Positions 58,235-64,000 of a stretch of DNA of 64,000 bases are shown piece after piece. The first letter of the stretch is position 1, and every line of letters starts with the position of its first letter. The stretch comes from Coleophoma eucalyptorum. Its lineage: Eukaryota; Ascomycota; Leotiomycetes; Helotiales; Dermateaceae. The translations under genes and the position numbers were made by a program. The notes under the pieces are model-generated. The model was not told where the DNA came from. It saw nothing but the letters and a program-made list of their open reading frames with translations, and did not search any database. The stretch covers positions 682,001-746,000 of the forward strand of contig JALRME010000013.1 of assembly GCA_026120035.1 (NCBI GenBank). The letters are read 5' to 3'.

Positions 58235-60609
58235 ATGCGTCCTCTCCTCAACAGTCTGCAAAGGGGACTGGCCAGCCAAGCTGATAAAGTATCGAATGTT
58301 GACCATGTCGCCGACTTATCTGACCATGGATTTGACGCCTCAGCGCCACCGGTAGATGGGAAGCAAGCCTCCCCTGATTCTGTCGCCTCGTTGACGGATC
58401 AACCTCGTCGCAGATTAATCTGGCCAGCAAACACATTCCCGATAAATGCCTTGCTTCTCGTTGGCTGCCTTGTCATTGTACTTTTATTTCATGGGTATTC
58501 ATCACCAAAAGTGTTGGCGGCCCCAGAAGACATTCCTCTTGCTCCCAAGTTCGGCGTATCTAAAATCTTGGGCGGTCTATCTCAGCATGATGCTGCCGCC
58601 AGCAGTAGCACGACTTCTTCTACATCTCTATCCTCAACACCAACTGGCGTCCTTGAGGTCTTCCAGCTTTACCAACCAGTCTTCACCCCAAATGGTGTTT
58701 TAGATCAAACCGTCAGCAATGATGGCTCCTCTAACACGACTCTCAATGGATTTGCATCTACATCTAATTGTCAGGTTACCTTGATGAATTTCTCCTTTGG
58801 TAGCAGCTTTGGCAAGCCATTCGTTGGTAAGTTGCTCAAGGCTTATTCTCATAGCAGCCAAGTAACCGCATCCTAGGCAACTACACTCCTCCTAGTTGTA
58901 AATTCAACCGAGTTGTCATGAACTTCACTGTAGCATCGAAAGGTCGTCAGTTTGACAGACTTGCTTTGATGTATTTTGGGGACACCGAAGTATTTCGTAC
59001 TTCAACGGCAGAACCAACGAGGAATGGCATAGTATGGACGTATATGAAGGATATGACGGAGTATATGTACTTTTGGAATTCGCCTCAAAAAGTCATCTTT
59101 GATCTACCAAACAACCTGGACTCTACTATTACAGGTCTTTTCAACACAACGCTTACAGCGACGTTCTTTAGCAGCGACGGAGAGTCTCAACCTGCAGATA
59201 TGATAGTACCGATATCAGCAAGGAAAGGTGCGACGAACGAAGCAAGTGTCTTCATGGTCCCCACTGTCAATGCAACCAATAGTGTTGCACTTCCTCGTAA
59301 TATCAATCGTGCAGTCTTCTCAGTCTCAGCCTGCGGGCAAGCGAGTGAGGAGTTCTGGTGGAGTAATGTCTTGCAGTCGAGCGCTACAACTTTTAACGCT
59401 ACCAACGGTCTGCTCGGCGGGTTCTCTCCTTTCCGAGAAGTGCAGATCTACATCGACGGGCAAATGGCTGGTGTTCACTGGCCCTTCCCTGTTATCTTCA
59501 CGGGAGGGATTGTTCCTGGGCTTTGGAGCCCAATAGTTGGTATAGATGCGTTCGATCTGCGAGAACACGAAATCGATATTACACCCTGGCTTCCAATTCT
59601 CTGCGACGGTGATTCCCATACTTTTGAGATTAAAGTGGCTGGAGTGACGGATGATGGCAAAACAAAAGGCACTATTACCGAGGCTGTTGGAGCTTCTTGG
59701 TATGTTACTGGCAAGATATTTATGTGGCTCGACTCGAACCAAAAACGCGTCACCACTGGCAATCGGCCTACCGTATCGCTGCCGGCGCCAGTAATCAAGA
59801 TCTCCCAATCATCAACAAAAAACTCTACAGGAGCAAATGAGACATTAACCTACGATATCACGGTCACTCGCAGCATCTCGGTGTCGAACTCGGTTACAAC
59901 TCAGAATGGCACGCAGATGAGTCGCTGGACTCAGTCTTTGTCATACTCCAACTCTGGCAAGGCTACGGATTTCGGTCAAGTTCAAGTCAACAATCAGACG
60001 ACTAATGGTGTAGACCAGTCGACTGGAAAGACCAATTATAAATGCACCTATTCATACCCACTATATGCAAACACATCCGTCTTGCTAATGGCTGGTGGAA
60101 ACTTCACATTGGCAGCTGACATGCAACGTGGGCTGAGTATACAAATCGAGGGCACTTCAATTTACCCCACAGGCATAGAGCAGTTCAATTTTGATACAAT
60201 CCTCGCAGAAGGACTTTCCCCATCTGCTTCATTTCCTGGAACATCTATTGTGACATCACAGAACGGCTCTGCAAGTACCTTCCAGTCGCCTAGCACAAAC
60301 TTTGCAACCGGCTCAAGCCGGACTGCACAAAGGTTTACCTTTAGAGGTGTGGATACACAAGGTGGTGTTGGCAACAAGGAAATATACACGCGAGATGTGC
60401 TTGCTGTCAACAGTACAGTAGTCTCAGATAGTGAAACCTTGGTTGGACAACCGATATCTCGGTATGCAGCTCCAGACGCTGCAGCTTCAGAGGCAGATGA
60501 CGGTGGTGTAATGGACGCGCCTGTGTCTGGCGTCAGGGCTGCTTTGGGACGAGGTCCCGATGACTCAAGTATCGTACCAGACGCCGCGGATGCTCCTCAA
60601 TCATTGTAG
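58235..60609 (+). CDS. PNGase A-family protein, membrane-anchored
   Basis: Two exons (58235-58826, 58877-60609) give 774 aa. The 50-nt intron joins SFGKPFV to GNYTPPSCKFNRVVMNFTV, restoring the family sequence. A cytosolic N-terminus of about 67 residues is followed by one hydrophobic span (INALLLVGCLVIVLLF, about 70-85) and a Ser/Thr linker, so it is a type II membrane protein. Family signatures include CKFNRVVMNFTVASKGRQFD, YFGDTEVFRTSTAEPTRNGI, WTYMKDMTEYMYFWNSPQ, FREVQIYIDGQMAGVHWPF and DGDSHTFEIKV. These match the peptide-N4-(N-acetyl-beta-glucosaminyl)asparagine amidase A family (DUF/PNGase A type), named from plant enzymes that remove N-glycans. Activity of the fungal members is not well established. 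Many N-glycosylation sequons are visible. Confidence 0.91.
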
Positions 60610-63600
60610 ATGTTTACCAGCTGGATTTTACTGGGCTTCATTGGTTCTGGCTTCTGATCTGACGATGTTGTTTATCGAGTATCATTCTCTTATGCGGGCT
60701 TGTTTTGTTTGGCGCATGCTAGAATAGTTTTATTTATGCGAATCTTAATCTCTCTGAAACCACTTCTGCGCTATCTGGTCGTCCAAAATTTTCCCGTTCA
60801 AATCTCGCCGCTCCTGCAATATCAAAGTCTACTCTCAGGCTCATGGCGTATTATTGGAGTCGTCTGCCTTCGCGTACGAACTTCCTTCATTTTAACTGGG
60901 CTTACCGGGCTTTCGACCCTTTAGGACAACTGATCGGTTATGTAGCTGCATTGGCGGTATCCAAACACTTACCATGTCTTTAATCAACGATTCAACAAAC
61001 CTACAATCTCCAAAAATGTTAGGTGCATGCACGGAACCTGTGACACCTGCACTGCAACACCAACCTATGCACGAAAATGTACTTGGGTGCACCAATGTCT
61101 CCCTTCTCATGTTTGCTTATTCCAACCACACCCCTACGACCACTTGCCAGTCCGTTGTACAATATTCAAGGGCTATCGCCTGAACCTTCTCTCCAGCCAG
61201 GGAGCAACGGATCACAAAAATATGCTGTTCCTTCGATCACATTTCATTTGCCATCGCCGCCCTCGACGCCCCGCCCTAGCTACGTCGCATTCCGACTGCA
61301 TATCTTATCCCTGCTACCTTTCACATTCACGCCTGCTTCCTCATGGATCCTGTGCGCTCAGCGGCATCCTGCGGTGCGTCTTGCCATGCGAAAAAAAAAT
61401 TGTATATATCGATAAGCCCCGATTAGCCAATCAAGTACTCTGTCTTTGGGAGCGGGAAGTTAGGGTTGGGGTCTGGGATCGAGATATGGTGGGCCGGCTT
61501 GCGTTCAGAGCAAATACAAGTTTAACGGAGGTCTCTACGGAGTGGATGGGTATTGCTCTGCGAAGAGCGAAAAGCACTTTCTGCATGCTTGTCGGTTATT
61601 TTGGCACCTGATTATGTGCTGGTCTTCCTCCGGGGTCCAACTTCACATCTCCCCCACCAGCCAGAATCTCTTTTGAACCACCACTTTTCCTTGCTTGCTG
61701 CTACCCTCAGAACAACCTCCCCCCCCCCCCTTCTTCTCCCGCAGCCTTTCTCCCCACCCTCCCGCAGGTAAGTGCAAGGCATGTGCCGACAATAATTCAA
61801 GAAATCGTTTGTGGAGATGGCTGCGGAGATGCCCTCCGATGCATACATAATACAGCCGGGCTAGACTGCTCCAGGATACACATTGTTGAGTTCTCTTGCT
61901 TCAAGGGCTGTGGATTCACTGACGTTCCCTTTCTCTCTCCCTGCTCTTGGTTTTTCGTAATATGCCTTTGCTGGGGTTTCCCCGCTGTACAGTCATTAAG
62001 TGCTTCTTCTTGAATGTGAGAGAATTCGCTGGCATGCTGAGGGAAACCCCCTCTGTCATCTCTCCAGGATTCCATCCATGGTCCCACTACGCCGCATTAT
62101 GCTTAAGATAGGCAGCAGTTACAGTGCGGATGGTGTGTATCTCGATTACTTATCAAGATCGGCATATCTTCCTTTGCCTCTGGCAGGCGCTGGTAGGCAT
62201 TGGAAAGTTCCTTGTGGAGCGAGCAGTGTGTGTAAAACCCGTTCTTACGCACCGTTCTCATAGACACACCGTTCTCATAGACCCAAGCCTGAGTATTTTC
62301 ATTCTTTCTTTGGCCCAAGAAATCTCACATGTAAGGTGTGATGGTTTAATCAGGCCACGATTTCTCGGGTTTCCGTCTTCTAGCTGGTAGCAATTACGAG
62401 GATGTTTGGGTGGTACAATGGGGGAGCTGCTTTGGTTGCTGTAATCGGCGATGAGGCAGATATGGCGTGAGCAGAATTCAACATGGGGGATTTGCAAAAG
62501 AAGGCGATCTAGAGCGAACAGGAATGGAATGGCATCAACCCGGATGAGGGATCCGTGCATGGGCACTAAGTCTAGATTTCCTAGGCACTATACCCACCCT
62601 TCCCCTTTCTTCCCCTTCTCGTCTGTTTCCTTTGTCTTTTGACCGTAAAATAGAACTGCATCTCGATGGCTTTGCTAAACTTGTGTGGCGTAGTTAGCGA
62701 TCAGCGGAATCTTTTACGGGGTCGAGGAAAAGGTAAGGGGTGTGGGTTTTTGCATATAATATGCCAGGGCTGTGATATTGGAGAACACAACGTGAACGAG
62801 AGACATGGGTTGTATTGGACTGCTTCTGCGCAGTCAACTGCTCTTTCGAGGCCCTGTCATATATTTGATTTGATTTATATTTGTGTGTTTAATTTATTTT
62901 GTTTTGTCTCCTTCATGGTATAGTAAACTGGAATGTTTTCATGGCATGACGAAAAATGGTACGTACCGGTACATCTGCGCCTTCCTCGAGAAGCGATGCG
63001 AAACAGGGGTTTTTACTCTCTTTGATGCAGTAGTAAGACTTCGTGGATACGACCAAGTTTTCTGCCTCGAGCTTGCTTGAAAGCCTCGGGAAGCCCTTTT
63101 TTGGATGATACTCTGCATTGCTGACGATCGAAGGCGGTCTTCCTGTGGAGCAAATCTCAGGACGCCAAGGCTATGCTTTGTCCCGTGTGACCTTGCTCTC
63201 TTCAGATTCAATTAAGTAGGAAAAGTGCTTATCAAGCTAATACCACGGATATAGCCATATTCTCTCGTAGGACCTTGCTATAACTGTCGCGGGCGGTGAA
63301 CCCGGACCTTGTGATTTGACAGGTAAAAAGGATGGTATTTCTAACTAATCATGAGGCCCAGCCTCCCTACTAAATAGAGCCTCATTAGCTGACCAATAGC
63401 TTACAAGTGTCGCCTGGGGCGATGGGAATGACAACCTCGGTGGGATAAATTAAGTGATCGAACGCCACAAGAGCTCACTTAGATGTTGGAAGGTTGAGGA
63501 TCTTTCTGGTTCCGCCTGGCGTTTGACATTCCTACGCTTCTTGTCGACGTCGGTACTATGCAATTCATTGACGGTCATTTCAGAGTAGAGTATCAACGAA

Positions 63601-64000
63601 AACACTCAGAGCTCTCACGAACCATTCACGAGATTTCCACCTGGCATTTGCCATAGGTTTCTTTGGAGACTGCTGGTCTATGGAGGCAGCACCACAGAGT
63701 ATGATGTTCGACGCTTTCAGCCTTAGCCAATAACCAGAATAGGATATAAGACTCTCGATGGTGTACCTTGTAGTAAATTAAGCATGGTAAAGCAAGCAAA
63801 GGGCATGCCTATGCCCCTATCCATGATGAACTTAGAGGCCAAGTCCATGATGGTTATGCGAACAAACATAAGCCCTACATTGTTCCAACAGTACACCATC
63901 TAGCAAGCATCCAATCGCGTTCTCTTTCTTGCCGTGTTCTTGCCTTCTCCTGCAATCGTACGACCGGCTATCCCAGAAGCTCTTCCTCACAACGTTCTCA
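60610..64000. other. 3' flank and intergenic region to the window end
   Basis: About 3.4 kb with no supportable gene. A C12 tract lies at 61719-61730 and a tandem CACCGTTCTCATAGAC duplication near 62250-62282. Open frames have no signature. The sequence after 63200 is also unassigned; a gene could continue beyond the window. Confidence 0.4.

Noticed and set aside
58106..58355. Spliced fusion of the small protein at 57704 into the PNGase A gene
   Set aside because: The obvious acceptor (CTGCTAG near 58200) gives the wrong phase for the PNGase A frame.

Overview
The window is nuclear DNA of a filamentous ascomycete (Pezizomycotina). Short introns of about 47-230 nt with GTANGT-type donors and CTRAY-like branch points interrupt nearly every gene. 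The recognisable proteins are ordinary eukaryotic and fungal families: SCY1, LST8, SOK1/TCP11, TAF13, KSH1, SUR7/PalI, laccase and tannase-type esterase. A plant-associated member of the Leotiomycetes fits the laccase plus tannase/feruloyl-esterase pair and the general protein style, but this placement is an inference. Gene models were assembled by hand: exons were joined at splice sites that restore family motifs, and total coding length was checked to be a multiple of three.

Layout. 0.4-9 kb: SCY1 pseudokinase (+), LST8 WD40 subunit of the TOR complexes (-), and a 1,092-aa disordered coiled-coil/zinc-ribbon protein (+). 11.9-12.4 kb: small GRGGAGN-repeat protein of the DUF3602/Par32 type (+). 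14.5-16 kb: GPI-type PLC-like phosphodiesterase (-). 18-19 kb: SUR7/PalI tetraspan protein (+). 21.1-22.9 kb: six-exon secreted Thr-rich protein with a Cys-containing beta-sandwich-like head (-). 26-30 kb: laccase (+) and tannase/feruloyl-esterase-like hydrolase (-) in convergent orientation. 31.7-33.9 kb: SOK1/TCP11 (-). 38.3-39.0 kb: a 128-aa protein spread over four tiny exons, three of which end in the same motif (+). 40.6-42.1 kb: EamA/DMT transporter (-). 44.3-45.4 kb: TAF13 (-) and KSH1 (+), divergent. 46.2-48.4 kb: second PLC-like protein, which has lost a catalytic His (-). 57.7-60.6 kb: small conserved-looking protein and a PNGase A-type membrane-anchored protein (+).

About half of the window is non-coding. 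The largest gap, 48.4-57.7 kb, has no gene I can support and begins with AT-rich sequence. Intergenic DNA carries many microsatellites, two 8-nt-unit minisatellites and a striking set of 12-nt G/C homopolymers.

The genes do not form one pathway. Local themes are TORC1 signalling (LST8 and a Par32-like protein 7 kb apart), secretory-pathway housekeeping (SCY1, KSH1), and secreted or surface proteins (two PLC-like proteins, SUR7, laccase, tannase, PNGase A). I found no CRISPR array, confident tRNA or rRNA gene, or intact transposon. The best candidates for something undescribed are the exon-repeat protein at 38.3-39.0 kb and the six-exon secreted protein at 21.2-22.9 kb.
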